Position numbers and translations under genes: made by a program. From Tetradesmus obliquus (taxonomy: Eukaryota > Chlorophyta > Chlorophyceae > Sphaeropleales > Scenedesmaceae), in contig CP126205.1 of assembly GCA_030272155.1 (NCBI GenBank), forward strand, positions 1,228,501-1,292,500: a DNA stretch of 64,000 bases. Reading direction: 5' to 3'. This document shows positions 12,274 to 25,052 of this stretch, one piece after another. The notes beneath the pieces were generated by a model. It was not told the DNA's origin. It did not search any database and saw only the letters and a program-made list of their open reading frames with translations. How positions within the stretch are numbered: the first letter of the stretch is position 1; every line of letters starts with the position of its first letter.

Positions 12274-13305
12274 ATGAACCTGACTCCAATGTAAGTGTAT
12301 GCTTCCAGGTAACAGAGCACGCAGGGTACTCAGCCCATGCATGTCATCAACCTTTGATCCTAAGGTAAACATCTTTTCGACGCACACTGCAGTTCAATCC
12401 CTACATGACGATCTAAACTCTCTTTTAACAGCTCACGCCCAGCAGCACTGCATGCTCAGCACTGCATGCTCAGCACAGGTTACTCAATCACAGCTGTGCA
12501 ATGGCCGCCTCTGTCTGCACAGCTGTCATGTTTGCGCGTGCACACACGTCTGACAAGTGCATTGAGCTATGCAGTAAACATTAGAGGGGCGGTCCACCTC
12601 GCCTGCTGGGAAGGAAAGGTATCCTCACTACCTTTTTATGCTTGCATAACCTCCTGCCATGTACATTGGGAGAGGGTCTCCTGGTCTAGCTTTGCTTGAA
12701 AGTGCGCAGCTTTGCATTCACTGTGTAGGACTGTCCTGTTAGACGTTGGCACTGCTGTTCCTGCGGTGACCTCATCCACTGCTGTTGCTGCTGTGACCTC
12801 ACCTTCCCACCCGCTGCCGCTCACCTTGCATTGCTGGCACATGCAACTCATCCTCCTGCTGTCCAGCTCGCTGCTGTTCCTGCTGTGACCTTCTCGCCCG
12901 CTGCTGCTGACATTCCCACCCGCTGCCGCTGACTATCCTGCAGGTACGTGCTGGCCTTCATCTTCCTGCTGTCCTCCTCGCTGCTGTTCCTGCTGTGACC
13001 TTCTCACCCACTGCTGTGACCTTCTCACCCACTGCTGCTGACCTTCCCACCCGCTGCCGCTGACCTTCCTGCAGGTACGTGCTGGCCTTCATCTTCCTGC
13101 TGTCCTCCTCGCTGCTGTTCCTGCTGTGGCACTGCCGCAACGCAATCCTGTCGCGCATCCTCCCGCAAGATGAGTTTGATGTTGAAATCGGCAGGGCAAT
13201 GCATCTGCCCGGCGAGATCTATTCTGGCAGCTTCCACAGCACCTCAGCAGCGCCAGCTTTTGTGATCAGGCGGCTGCCGGTGTTCAGGTACCCAGAGGGC
13301 ATCAA

Positions 13306-13342
<37 letters not shown>

Positions 13343-14266
13343 GCAGATGGAGAGGCAGGTGCGGTTGGTGCAACAGACGCTGGCAAAGCTGAAGCAGCAG
13401 CAGCAGCAGCAGCAGCAGCAGTGGTGACAGGGCGGCAAGGCAAGGAGCAAGAGGCTGGCAGCTGCAGCAGCAGCCGCAGCAACATTACTAGCAGCAGCTG
13501 TGCAGTATGCGTGCGTGCTGTAGATAGCAGCCATGCTGCAGATGATGTGGCAGCAGTAGCAGAGGACTGTTGCAGGCCCGCTCTGCAGCAGCAGCAGCAG
13601 CAGCAGGGCAGTGATGTGCTGGCACAGAATGACCAGGCAGCACAGCAGCAGCAGCAGCAGCAGCAGCCCAGCAAGGATGGCCGTTGCAGCTGGATCACTC
13701 AGCTGATTGCCAGCAGCAAGCAGCAAGAGCCGCCACTGCAGCTGCTGCAGCAACAGGCTGGCAGCGAGCTGCTCTGCAGCAGCAGCAGAGAAGCTGGTAA
13801 CAATCTTAGCACAGTGATTGGCTGTCAACAGCTCAGCCAGCAACTGGGGCAGGAGCAGGATCCTCCACAGATGCCGCAGGAGCAACATCTAAACGAAACA
13901 GAGCAGCAGCAGCAGCAGCAGCAGCAGCAAAAGGTTGAGGCCGATGACGCATCCTCAGTACATGATGACTCCTGCATAATCTGCTTCTGCGATTACGCCC
14001 CTGGCGAGCTGCTCAAGCAGCTGCCCTGCCAGCACTACTACCACGCGCAGTGCATTGACCAGTGGTTGACCAGGAGTGGCAACTGCCCCCTGTGCAAGGC
14101 AGCTGTGTGGCAGCCCTGTGCAGGCAGGCTGACTACAAATGACAGCAGCCTGCAGCAGCAGCAGCAGCAGGACGATGTGGGGACAGTGCAGGGGCTGCAG
14201 CTGGGTGCTGTTGCTGACGCGAGCAGTGAGCCGCTTGCCAGCAGTCCTCGTGCTGCTGCTGTGTGA
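12274..14266 (+). CDS. Membrane RING-H2 E3 ubiquitin ligase (ATL-like)
   Basis: The minimal model joins 12274-12290 to 13075-14266 (phase 2, 402 aa, length divisible by three). The first codons MNLTPM run straight into a transmembrane segment, VLAFIFLLSSSLLFLLW. The open frame extends upstream without an ATG, so the true start may lie in an earlier exon. A long Gln/Ala/Ser-rich linker leads to a complete RING-H2 near residue 305: CIIC, 14 residues, CQH, YYH, then CIDQW, ten residues from Cys6 to Cys7, CPLC. One N-terminal helix plus a C-terminal RING-H2 is the ATL layout, in which the RING recruits an E2 enzyme at a membrane. The substrate is unknown. Two decayed copies of the main exon's 5' edge sit in the intron. 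Confidence 0.8.
12842..13074 (+). repeat. Two decayed copies of the RING-H2 exon 5' edge
   Basis: The acceptor and transmembrane-coding start of the exon (CAGGTACGTGCTGGCCTTCA and onward) are repeated near 12942. A more decayed copy begins near 12842. In both, the Trp codon of FLLW has become TGA, so use of these acceptors would truncate the protein. Confidence 0.8.
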
Positions 14267-16543
14267 TGTCTGGTTGTTGTTCACAGCTGGTGCACATATT
14301 GCTGTGTCTGTGCTTGCCTCAGCAGGATATTACTGTGTAGCAAGCGCGTGGCTGCGCAGCCTGAGGGTATGTATGCAGGGTTGATTGCAGCAGTTGCTGC
14401 CGAACAAACCCTTTTCACCATGCTGCTCAGCGTGATCTGTGACAAAGGCCATAATCTGTGTCTTCTTCTGCTTACTCCTTCGATCACATGCAGCAGTTTA
14501 ACAACACGCATTGCCCGGCGTTTAAGACTGCATATGGCTTAGTTGTGTCTCTCGGCAGAGCCTCTTGTGTTTGGCTCATCCACTTTGGCTGTCTGCGGCT
14601 GGGCTGCTGCTCTTTCGTGAGAGCGCAGCAAACCTGGTAGCTTAACCACGCATTGGCTTGAGCACACATAGGTTTTGACGTGCAAGGTTCCTCTTTCGTG
14701 AGAGCGCAGCAAGCCTGCTGGCTTCACCACGCATAGGCTTGACCTGCACGGTTGCGGCTGTAGATGTCACTGTCGTTCTTAACCTGTTTAGATCGCCTTC
14801 AGGGGCATGTGGTGCTGACTTGTCATGCCTGTGACCTCTTTCCCTCTTGTGTGCAATGCATCCCTGTGATTAGCATCCAATGTTGTGGGCGCATGGCTTC
14901 ATAGCAGCGTTATGACGTCATGCTGCTGCTGCGGCCCTGCTTGGCATGTTTCGTGTCCCTGTGCAGCCAGTGCTGCATGGCTGCTGTGCGTCGTACTAGA
15001 TTACGGGCAGATTCTTTTGTACTGTACTCGGCTGCAAGTTAGTCTGTGGTGCCGTTCGAGCGCGTGCTAGGGCAGGAGTGCTGTACAGTGCATTCGGGGG
15101 CGCAGCCATGCATTTACCATGCCGCAGGTTGAGGCGGCCTGAATCCGTCATTTGAGATCACAGTGTTCTGCATGCTGATCGTCGTCTGATGGTGTGGTCA
15201 TGTTTGTGTGGACACACACGTGATGTGGGTCTCTGACGTCACGGTGCCGCATAGCAGCTGCTGCTGCTGCTGTGCTAGGGCTGCCTGTGTTATGCCGGCT
15301 GGCGCCTGGCGGCCGCTGGCCAAGCGTTGACCCAACAGCCATAGAAGCGGTGGCCATGCGCGTTCTGCCGGTACCGTGGTGATAGCACGACGAGTTCCTG
15401 TCCTGAGGCTCGGCTTGGTGCACACACTGTTTGCACAATCTGATCATACCCTGGTTGACCATGTCGGAGTCCAAAGTTGCAGTGCAGACGTTGCTGCGCC
15501 AGCGTGTAACAGCTTCAACACAGCAACCGAATACTACGTATCCGTATAAAAGCAACAAACATGCCATTGGCCGATGCTAATTACAATGGAGGCTGGTGTT
15601 TCTTAGATGAGAAGCCTCTAAGGGGCCACCCATGCCTCATGTTCAACATGGGGCTGGTATGCACGTGTGCAAACACCCAACTGCTCAGTTACACTTTTTA
15701 TATATTTGTTTCTTTCAGTAGCGTTTTCTTTGCTTGGTGGGGACCCACACAGGCACAGGAGCTGAAGTTGACAGTGAAGAGGGCAGCTGCTGCAGGTGAG
15801 GCATGAGCGTGGACTCTAGTAAAGGCAGCGCAGCAGCAGCTGACATCAAAACCATGTTATTTGAGTCAAAATATCTGTTTAGTCTTGTTCACGCACATGC
15901 GGCAGCTCGAGCCTGCACTGCTGAATGACGGTGACAGGTGACAGGTGTTCTTGGCGATCACCTGTGCGCTGCAATATTGAGCCCAAGCGCATCAACAAGC
16001 GTGATAGCGCACGTGCTTCACAACCTGATGTCACTGTGTAGCAGGCCGACGAGTACAATTTACTTGCCACTCACGAACCCACTGGTCCAAACAGTTCCCG
16101 CAGACCACTGCAGAGCTCGACTCTTCAATTACAACGAGTTGAAGGTGAGTAGCTTTGTTGCAGTTGTACTGGTGCATACTGCTGCAAGGAATGGACAGTT
16201 CGATTGCCCTGAGGAAGCCTGTGTCAGCTGGCCATAAACTTGTCTCGATCCGCTTTTCATCTTACTTTTTCAAACATTGGTTGCTGTGTGACCGCGTTCA
16301 GGTTGTTGCTGGCCCTGCTACTGACAATTCGTGAGCGGAGCGTCCTCACCACCGGACGGAGGAATCTCCTACATTGCAGTACCAGCTAGCCAGAGCCCAA
16401 AGCAATCGCGAGGCAGATATAACTTCGTTTTGTCCTCTCCGCGGCAGCTGTGCACCGGGCCACGGGACCTATCTCCCAGCATTACCAGCAGCAGCAGGAC
16501 AGTAGCAGCAGCAGCACCCCGGCGCAGCTGCAAGCGCAGCAAG
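14267..16543. other. Intergenic and probable 5' UTR of the next gene
   Basis: No gene recognised. There are perfect TGACGTCA palindromes at 14913-14920 and 15234-15241. A plausible 5' UTR intron of the next gene runs from GTGAGT near 16145 to CAG near 16301. A short open frame at 15561-15806 ends in a Lys/Ala-rich tail and is not recognisable. Confidence 0.4.
14614..14750 (+). repeat. Tandem duplication of about 76 bp
   Basis: The block beginning CTTTCGTGAGAGCGCAGCAA and ending near CACGCATTGGCTTGA is followed directly by a diverged second copy (CTTTCGTGAGAGCGCAGCAA near 14691). No coding content is recognised. Confidence 0.7.
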
Positions 16544-17367
16544 ATGCGTGCCCGGCAACGAAGCTTCCTGGCTCTCCTTGCACTGGTTGCCCTGTGCTTG
16601 GGCTGCCTTGCACCAGCAATTGCAGCAGCGCACAACCGTGCAGCAGGCCAGCAGCAGCAGAAGTTTGCGAGGCTCAGTAGGCGTGCTTTACAGCAGCAGA
16701 CTGCTGAGCGCCCTGCTCAGGATATGTCCCAAGTATTCATCCAGCTAGAGCCAATGCCAGCAGCTACAGCCAACAACAAGACCGGCAGCAGCAGCAGCGG
16801 CAGCAGCAGCAGCGGCCAGGCTGGGCCCTCTCCCGCACGCAACAGCTCCACAAGTGCTGCTGCTGCTGCTGCCAACCCACCTGCCAACCAAGCCGCACCC
16901 TCAACAGCTGCTGATGCAGACGCCACAGCGGCAGCAGCAGCAGCAGCAGCAGCGACGACGAGGCCCCCTACAGCAGATGGCACCACTGGCAGCACCTCCA
17001 TCGACCCTAACAGCCCTCAGGCCCCGTGGCAGCAGCGGCGCACCCTGCAGCTGCCACCACACGTGTACCTCATCTCTTTTGTGATGCTGCTTGCCATTAT
17101 GGCTGGACTGCTGACCTGTCACTGCTACCGCATGTGCCGCATTGCTCGCCGCATGAGGCAGGCAGCCGAGCTGGGAGTGACAGTTACTGCTGCTGGCTCA
17201 ATGCTGAGTAAGAGGACACCCCAGAGTGTGATTGAGGCACTGCCAGTTGCCAAATACTCCAGCATCCACAGCCAGAGAATGGCCAGTGCAGCTTCACGTC
17301 ATAACAGCAGCAGCAAGCCGCAGCCTGCTGCTGCTGCTGCTGCTGCTGGCAGCGGCGAATGCAGCGC

Positions 17368-17399
<32 letters not shown>

Positions 17400-17737
17400 C
17401 GATGGGCTCTTTGCTGTATGCGGCTGCGCTGCAGCTGCGTGAGCAGATCGCACGACAGAGCGGCATCAGCAACTTGAGCTTTGTCCGCGGCAGCAGCAGC
17501 AGCCATGCAACAGCCACAGCTGACCCTGCAGCAGCAGCTGCTGCTGCTGCCGAACGGCGCTCTTTTGGTGATCTGCAGCAGCGGCGGGAGATTATTGCTA
17601 CGCCTGACAGCGGCTCCAGCAGCAGCTTACAGCCAGCAGCAGCAGCAGCAGCAGCAAGCCTGCAGCTGCCGCCAGCAGCAGTGCTGCAGGGTCCTGCTGC
17701 TGCTGCTGCTCTCTGTAGATCAGGCTCGAATGCATCC

Positions 17738-17772
<35 letters not shown>

Positions 17773-18213
17773 GCTGAGCAGCTCTAGCGGCGGCGAGCCG
17801 TGTGCGATTTGCTTTGAGGAGTTTACAGACAACGATGATGTGAAGCAGCTGCCCTGCCGGCACTTTTATCATTGCGGATGTATTGATGAGTGGCTGATCC
17901 GCGATGTGACATGCCCCCTGTGCAAAGCGCCAGTGCTAGGGGAGGAGCTGCTAGAGCAGCAGCGCGCTGCTGCTGCTGCTTTGGAGGCTAGCTTTGGCCG
18001 CCTGAATGCAGCCATGCGGCGGCAGCAGCAGCAGCAGCAGCAGCAGGGTGAGGCAGGGCAGCAGCAGCAGCAGCAGCGCGGGCGCAGGAGCCGGGGTGGG
18101 TTGCGGCTGTTAGGTGGGATTGGCGCTGCTGCGGATGCTGCGGCAGCAGCGCAGCAGCAGCGGCGGTTGCGGCGGCAGCAGCGGGAGGCGGCTGCTGCTG
18201 CTGCTGACAGCGG

Positions 18214-18248
<35 letters not shown>

Positions 18249-18445
18249 CAGTTTCTGGTCGGCGCAGGCGGCACAGTGAGCTGCTAGAGCTTGCAGCGTT
18301 CAGCATGCTGCACTTTTCTGGTGCAGGCTTGCGCGGCAACCGCAGCAGGGCCGGCAGCAGCAGCAGCAGCCAGCAGCAGCAGGGTGCTGCGGCTGCTGCT
18401 GCGCCGGCAGGGGATGTTGAGATGGGTGGGGCGGGGGCTGGGAGC

Positions 18446-18483
<38 letters not shown>

Positions 18484-18511
18484 TGGCAGCAGTGGTGTGC
18501 AGCGCAGTTAG
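16544..18511 (+). CDS. Single-pass membrane RING-H2 E3 ligase with signal peptide
   Basis: Single-exon frame of 655 aa. I chose the ATG at 16544 because it opens a clear signal peptide (MRARQRSFLALLALVALCLG, cut near AAA), although the frame is open upstream. A Ser/Thr/Ala-rich lumenal region (about 30-170) precedes a transmembrane helix (about 175-195, VYLISFVMLLAIMAGLLTC) and a basic CYRMCRIARRMR stop-transfer. The RING-H2 at about 420-462 is complete: CAIC, 14 residues, CRHFYH, CGC, ten residues, CPLC. Poly-Gln and poly-Ala tracts flank it and fill the C-terminus. Topology places the RING in the cytosol, as in membrane-trafficking RING ligases, but there is no protease-associated domain. 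Substrate unknown. Confidence 0.85.
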
Positions 18512-18525
18512 CGAGCTGTCTGCGG

Positions 18526-18530
18526 TGTAA
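18526..18530 (+). terminator. TGTAA polyadenylation-type signal
   Basis: TGTAA lies 15 nt after the stop of the RING-H2 gene. That is unusually close, so a later unrecognised signal may be the real one. Confidence 0.3.
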
Positions 18531-18717
18531 ATGGGGCTGTTGCTGCTGCATTTATTCGGTGATTTGGTGGAGCGGTAGATGAGGACCGCTGCCGTGCTGT
18601 TGGCTGCGGCAGTTCGATGCTACCTATCGGCTTCTGTGCTGTGGCTTTTTTGCGTTGGGAGCAAGGGTGATAGTCGGATCTGCTGAGGTTGCGGCGCAAG
18701 CATGGCGGCATGGCGGT

Positions 18718-19959
18718 ATGTTGTTGCTGCACCTGGCTGTGCTGGCTGCATTGAGTCTGGTGCATGCTGATGTGCCCTGGTCGAAGTATGAGGTGGATGA
18801 AGACCGATATCAAGTGCAGCAGCAGCAGCAGCAGCAGCTTCTGGTGTGCATGCCAGTGTGTTACCCGTGTACATGCACTATGTGCGTGCTATTAACTGCC
18901 AGATGTCTTGTGTTGCAGGCGGTTGCCTGCTCCTGTTGTTATGTTCATGACTGGGAGCGCAGTGCGGTTCACAGCTTGTTCACATTGAGCAACATGTCTT
19001 GCATGCTCTGCAGCTGGCGTGTAGTGCTGTTTGTTCCCTCATCTGTACAGCTATACACTGCCTGGGTGCATACTGCTGCTGCTGGGTTGGCAGGGATCTG
19101 GCACTTGCAGTCAGTGTATACGGGTGTGGTGGTCCTTGAGAATTTGCGGGTTGCCCCTCGCTCTGTTTTGCTGTAGCACTTCAGGACTTCTTGCTGCAGG
19201 CCCAGTGTTGTCCGGTATGACTCAGGACGCATTCTAAGTTGTAGGGCTGATGGCTCACACGTGTTGGAAAGGGTGAGGTTGACAGTAGCTTTGTCTGCTG
19301 TTGCTGTTTCAGGCAGCTTGTTTTGACAAGGCTTTTGGTCAAGGTCTGGACAAACTAGCAAGACAGCTGCTGCCATTGATTGATGCGGCTGTTTTATTGC
19401 AGTACATCCCAGCATTACTTGCATGCTTGTTTGCCTGCAGGTCTTGGTATCCTCTGAAGTGCTGCGCATGCCGTCTGGAGACTTGACACCATCAGCTGTT
19501 CATCATCGATGCACCAAAGGTGTTGACCATTGTTCCTTGCAAGCTTGCCTGACTCGGTTAGTGTATACTGCTGCAGCTCGCACGTGCGGCTGCGCAGACG
19601 GCTGCTGCTGCTGCTGCTGCTGCATGACACACGGTTGCTTGCGTCATGACAGCACTGCTGTTAGAGCCGCAGAGGCAGAGAGATTGGACCAGACACACAA
19701 CCGCAGCGTGCTGTCCCAACATTAGCGCATGTTGCTTCGTAGCAGCTGCCGCTTCTTGCATACAGGTGTGTATAGACGCTTGTTTCTGGTTGGGACTGAA
19801 AGGTTTGGTGGCTGTTGTTTGACCGTGACCAAAGCAATCCTGTCGGTTGTCGAATTGATGCAGGATCAGCCGTTTCTGCAGTATGACTTAGGCTTGTTGG
19901 CACCCCAGGATGCGTGTGTGGACTTGGGCTTGGCAATTTGGGCGCAGTTGTGGCATTGA
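18718..19959 (+). CDS. Possible small secreted protein, three exons, unknown
   Basis: An ATG opens a typical signal peptide, MLLLHLAVLAALSLVHA, followed by DVPWSKYEVDEDRYQ. A phase-0 donor (CAA then GTGCAG, 18813) can join an exon at 19441-19519 (SSEVLRMPSGDLTPS). A phase-1 junction then leads to 19766-19959 (GVYRRLFLVGTER to QLWH and stop). The sum is 369 nt, 122 aa. The first exon is convincing; the others rest only on splice consensus and phase. Another exon-like segment near 19313-19400 (ACFDKAFGQGLDKLARQ) could belong to the gene. No family recognised. Confidence 0.35.
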
Positions 19960-20960
19960 GTTGGGGCATTGAGTTGTGGTTTGGGAAGTGCATCAGGTAG
20001 GCTCTCTGCTGCTCATGCTGCCGTTTTGCAAGTGTGTAGCAGGGGTTAACTTGCCGCTGCTGAGCATCCAATCAGCTCTGGTATGCGGCTGACTGCAGCT
20101 GCGCACTGCTTTGGAGCAGCTGGAATGAAAGCTTGGGTGTGCCTGATGTGGCTTTGTGGGTGATGTTGTTGTGTGTGGATGGTAGAGCAGCTGCTTGGCA
20201 GGTGCAGTGTGGCTGGCCGGCCCAAACTCAAACCTTAGTAAGTGCATTGGTATGGCTGTTTCTGAGCAACGGGTTGGTTGGCAACGGCACCAAAACAGAA
20301 TCTTGTATTGCTCTGTCGCGCGTGCGCTGTAAACTTCCTACTAACATCAGTCGTACAAGAATGGCATGCGAGCAATGCGACTGGCGATTGATGCTGCACT
20401 GCCGTACATAGCCGGCACGATTGTAAGTCTGCTGGTCAGTCCTGCACAGGCACAACCGATCATTATCATGCTACCAGAGGCACGGCCCAGTGCCATCCAG
20501 CCTGCAACTGCAACCTGCAGGCTGCAATGACAACGATCCCTTTAAAAGCATAATACCATAAGAACCCTTTCCTGAATGCCATATCCGAGATACCATAGTG
20601 TATACACACTACGTAGGTCACACAGACAGGCACGCGTGTGAGCGCCGCCATGACAGCAAGCAGTGCTATGGCAGTTAAAACTGGGCCCTGGCAGTATCTC
20701 AGACGGCATCATGTTGAGCCACACAGCAGGCAGGCAAGCCGTTCCTGCTGCATAGTCTGAGGTCAGAGAGTAAGAAATTTCTTGCTCAATTTAAGTGAAC
20801 ACCGTGGAGCATGCTGCACACTCTTGCCCACCAAACGTCTCATGTATAATGTACAGGATCTGAAACCCTGATGAATTTAGAGAGCCACAGCTGCAAGGGC
20901 GTGGCTGCGGCGCTTCATGGCGCGAAAATCCTGTTCATGCAAAGCATAGCTTGTGGTGCC
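19960..20960. other. Intergenic, no gene recognised
   Basis: Short open frames only on both strands, none with recognisable content. The right end merges into a tandem array derived from the 3' end of the collagen-like gene. Confidence 0.5.
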
Positions 20961-21574
20961 TCATAGCCTAGAGTGGTCACGCTGCCGCTCACGCTCTCAG
21001 GCAGCAGAAAGGTATGGCTGTCACATGCAGCGCAATGGATACTTTTCGCGTGCATTTCTTCATAGCTTGCAATGCCTTGTGCCATGGCGTGCTCCCGCTG
21101 CCACTCACACCCTCAGCCGGCAGAAGGGCCGTATGGCCGGCAGGTTGCACATGCATATGGCCACCTTGAAGCACCAAATCGTATCACATGGGAGGCGTGG
21201 CCTTGCGCTGTCGAGCTGTGTCAAAGATTGCCTTGAAGCCTGCCATCCCCAGCTGCAGTTGCTGCTCATGCTCTTAGGCAGCAGAAGGGTATGGCCAGCA
21301 GGCTGCACATGGCCACCTTGAATTACCCAAAATGAATCACATGGTAGGCGTGGCCTTGTGCTGCCAAGCTGTGCCAAAGATCGCCTTGAAGCGTGCCAAA
21401 TCAAGCTGCAGTTGCTGCTTGTACTCTCAAGCAGCAGAAGAGCCGTATGGCCAGCAGGCTGCACATGGCCACCTTGAAGTGCAGAAAAAGAATCACATGG
21501 TAGGCGTGGCCTTGTGCTGCCAAGCTGTGCCGAAGATCGCCTTGAAGCGTGCCAAATCAAGCTGCAGTTGCAGC
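20961..21574 (-). repeat. Tandem copies of the collagen-like gene's terminal exon and 3' flank
   Basis: Read on the minus strand, the end of the last exon (CNLTAIPFCCLRV and stop) is followed by at least three copies of about 145 bp (near 21430, 21290 and 21130). More divergent traces occur near 21010 and 20990 (VTAIPFCCLRA). The unit includes a flank with GATTTGGCACGCTTCAAG and CTTGGCAGCACAAGGC. Copies retain AI.(P)FC.LRV-like coding. Confidence 0.75.
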
Positions 21575-22509
21575 TCATACTCTTAGGCAGCAGAAGGGTA
21601 TGGCTGTCAGGTTGCAAACACCTGAGAAGTTGCCTGCCCGGGGTGTGTACCTGCAGGCAGTACAAACAAGGAAGATGAAAATGTGTTTCAAGCTACTGCC
21701 AACGTGCAGGACTGTGTGTTTGGTGTTTAATACCTGCAGGCAGCGCAAAACCAAGAGGATGAAATGAGGCCAAGCTACTGACAACCGGCAGGACTGTGCA
21801 CTTTGTGTGTGACATTATACTTGGCCTGCACCTCTGCTAATTTCATTGCTAAAATCCGTTGGTATCACATACATTGCAATCGGTTGCTGCTGCCGCTTGT
21901 TGGGCGGCATATGAATGGAAGAGACACATGCTAGCTAGCTATAGTTTACACATGAAACCCTCAAGACACACAACAGCCTGCCGCCACACATACCATATGC
22001 CGCACTCCGCATTGCTGCTGGTGCTGGCGATGGTGCTGCTGTTGCTGCTTGTGGAAAAAAGACAGGTTCATCAACACCTGCTTTCAACCAAACACGGCGC
22101 CGTGAACAACAACAAACTGCCACACATTACCTTATGCCGCACTCCACAGCGCTCCCTGTTTACGGCAGGCCAAAGATTGTGGCGTTGCTGCTGTTGTACG
22201 GCACATTGCTGTGCACCACATTGCGATCTGTTGCAAGTGCTCAGCAGGTTGCTGGTGCTGCTGCTGCTGTTGCTGATGCTGCCGCTTGTCAAGCAACAAA
22301 AGAGCTAACACATGCTTTCACACAACAAAACACACACACAAAACCCTAAAGATGCTCGGCACACATTACCTTATGCCGCACTCCACAGCGCTCCCAGTCA
22401 ACGGCAGCCCAAAAAATGTTGCGTTGCTGCTGTTGTACGGCATGTTGCCTGGCACCACGTTCTGGCGAGTGATGAAGAGCCTCGCGTAGTCAGCCTCCGC
22501 GGTGCAGCT

Positions 22510-22587
<78 letters not shown>

Positions 22588-24031
22588 GGCATAACAAGTG
22601 GAACATGTTGCTGTCAGCGCAGCACATGCGATAAAAGGAGAGTGTGCTGTTATAAGTAGCCGCTGCAGTGCAACTGCAGTGGCAGCAACGTGTTCCAACA
22701 GAATATTGTAAGCGCTGTGCATGGGGAGGTGGACAAAGACTGTGCATGCACAGGACAATAGACACAGTGATGAAGAGCCTCGCGTAGTTAGCCTCTGCTG
22801 TGCAGCTGCAGCAACAAAGATGCCAACAGAACAATGCAGGCAGTCTTGAGTTGTCAAATGAGCTCTCCTTCAAGCATGTAGTGTCTGAAGCGATCAACGT
22901 ACTAATGTCAATGCATCACACATGGAGTGATCATCATGGTTGCCAATGAACCATTCAGATTTCGCAAAGCTTTCATCTACTCACTTGAGCTTGCAGTATT
23001 TGTAGTATTGGCCAGGCTGCTGTCCACCCAGCAGGCACTAGGCATCTGTCATGTAACATGTTATAACAACAAACAATAACATGATACTCACTTGAGGTTG
23101 CAGCCGCCGCCCACCAGCACCAGCCCTGCGGTTGTATTTGTAGTATTGGCCAAAGTGCTGTTCACCCAACAGGCACTCGGCATGTCTGCCACCACCAGTG
23201 CAGGGTTTGTCACATTTGTGCCATTTGTGAAGTTTTGACCCAGCCCCACGTTGACTGTTACATTTGTTCCAGGGAAGAGCTGGCGGCAGCGGTAACCTGC
23301 AAAACAGCAGCAGCACGCTGTGTGTCAGTGGCTGCAGTGACCAGCTGCCAGGCTGGTTATCTTTTGCCTGAGGCTCCCAGGTTGTTCATGAACGGACCCT
23401 GCCATGAAGTATACAAGCAGCATGCAAGGCAAGCTAAAAGCTTGCATGCATAACAGCTGGAGGGTGATGAGGACAGCAGCAGATGGCACTTACTCAGGAA
23501 AGAGTAGGAGTGGAGTTTGTGCTGTTGCTGAATTCGCGGCTTTGATGCAGGAGTTTGCAGGTACCTTATTGCGGCAAAGCTTGCACATACACAAGATGTG
23601 CAAACATACACAGGCATACACCGGTCCACACACGCAAGCAGGCACACAGCAGGCACGATGTTTAGCAGAGGCCACTCACTCAGGACCGAGTAGGTGGTTG
23701 AGTTTGTGCTGTTGCTGAAGTTGCGGCTTTGATGCAGGAGTATGCAGGGAGTACCTCAACGCGGCGCAGCATGCACATAACACCAAGATGTGCAAACATA
23801 CACAGGCATGCACGCACACGCGCAAGCAGGCACACAGCCGGCACAATGTTTATCGTTTGTAGAGGCCACTCACTCAGGACTGAGTAGGTGGTTGAGTTTG
23901 TGCTGTTGCTGAAATTGCCTCGTGCATCAACAACAGTGACGCCGTCCGTCACAAACACGGTGCCTCCTTTGGTTGCATTCACAGTGCCGTTCTGGCCAGC
24001 CGTGAAGGTGCCTACTGATGGGGCATCTGCT

Positions 24032-24079
<48 letters not shown>

Positions 24080-24856
24080 CAGTTGTCAGGCCAGCACAGG
24101 CTTCACAGTGCCGCCCGCAGCATAAACAACATACACACAGGTGATGCGAGTGGTTACAAGTGACGTCACTGGACCCATGACACATGCATGCTTGAAGGTC
24201 TCCTTGGCTCAGCTGCAGCAGACTCAGGTCATGCATCATCATGCTGCGTTGCACTGCGCCATGGAACTTGTAAGCCCAGACAACACACAATGGCTTGCTG
24301 TTTCCAAGAACTATGCGCTGGTTTGCAACAGAAACTGCCCCATAGTGCCTCACCTGCACCGTGTGGTCCACTTGGCCCCATAGCGCCTCACCTGCACCGT
24401 GTGGCCCACTTGGCCCAGTCTTGCCCTGTAAAGATTCAAACTGCCTTAAGATCAAACCACAGCACCCCTCATAAACCACAGCACCCCTCACCTGCGCCCC
24501 TGGGTCCTGTCGGCCCAGTGTTGCCCACTGCGCCGCTACCCGGGCCTGTGCCATTCAGTTGTGTGATAACCTGATCCACCAACGCCGTGGCGTTGCAGTT
24601 TGGGCAGCCGCCAGTGGTTCCTGTGGCAGCAGGGGGCGATGAGTGCAAACCTGCACGTGTGAGTGCTTGCAGCAGTATTGCACAAGCATGCACCAGGATA
24701 TGTGAGGCCATTGCAACTGCAAACTAGCAGGCTGTGCCTGGTTGCAAGCAGTGGAGCGGGCAAGATGCACATGGCGCACATGCCACCAGCATAGCAGCAC
24801 ATTGCACTGGGTATAGTATGTATGTACGCGTGTTACTTGCAAAGTTCAAAGCAAGA

Positions 24857-24893
<37 letters not shown>

Positions 24894-25016
24894 GTGCTGG
24901 TGCTGCTGCTGCTCACCGTTTGCCCCTGTCCGCCCTGCTGCCCCTTGGGGCCCTTGCAGCCCAATGGGGCCTTGGGCCCCTGCTGGCCCAATGTCCCCTT
25001 TAGCACCCTGCTCGTT

Positions 25017-25052
<36 letters not shown>

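Noticed and set aside
22366-22857. Poly-Cys open frame over the CTG tract
   Set aside because: Cys run is a translation of the trinucleotide tract. Only the part after the acceptor at 22507 is coding in the collagen-like model.
24355-24429. Two short Gly-X-Y-like segments (GKTGPSGPHGAG) as extra collagen exons
   Set aside because: The first segment is 34 nt and breaks the phase-1 chain, and the second lacks an acceptor. They look like echoes of the exon-6 donor end.
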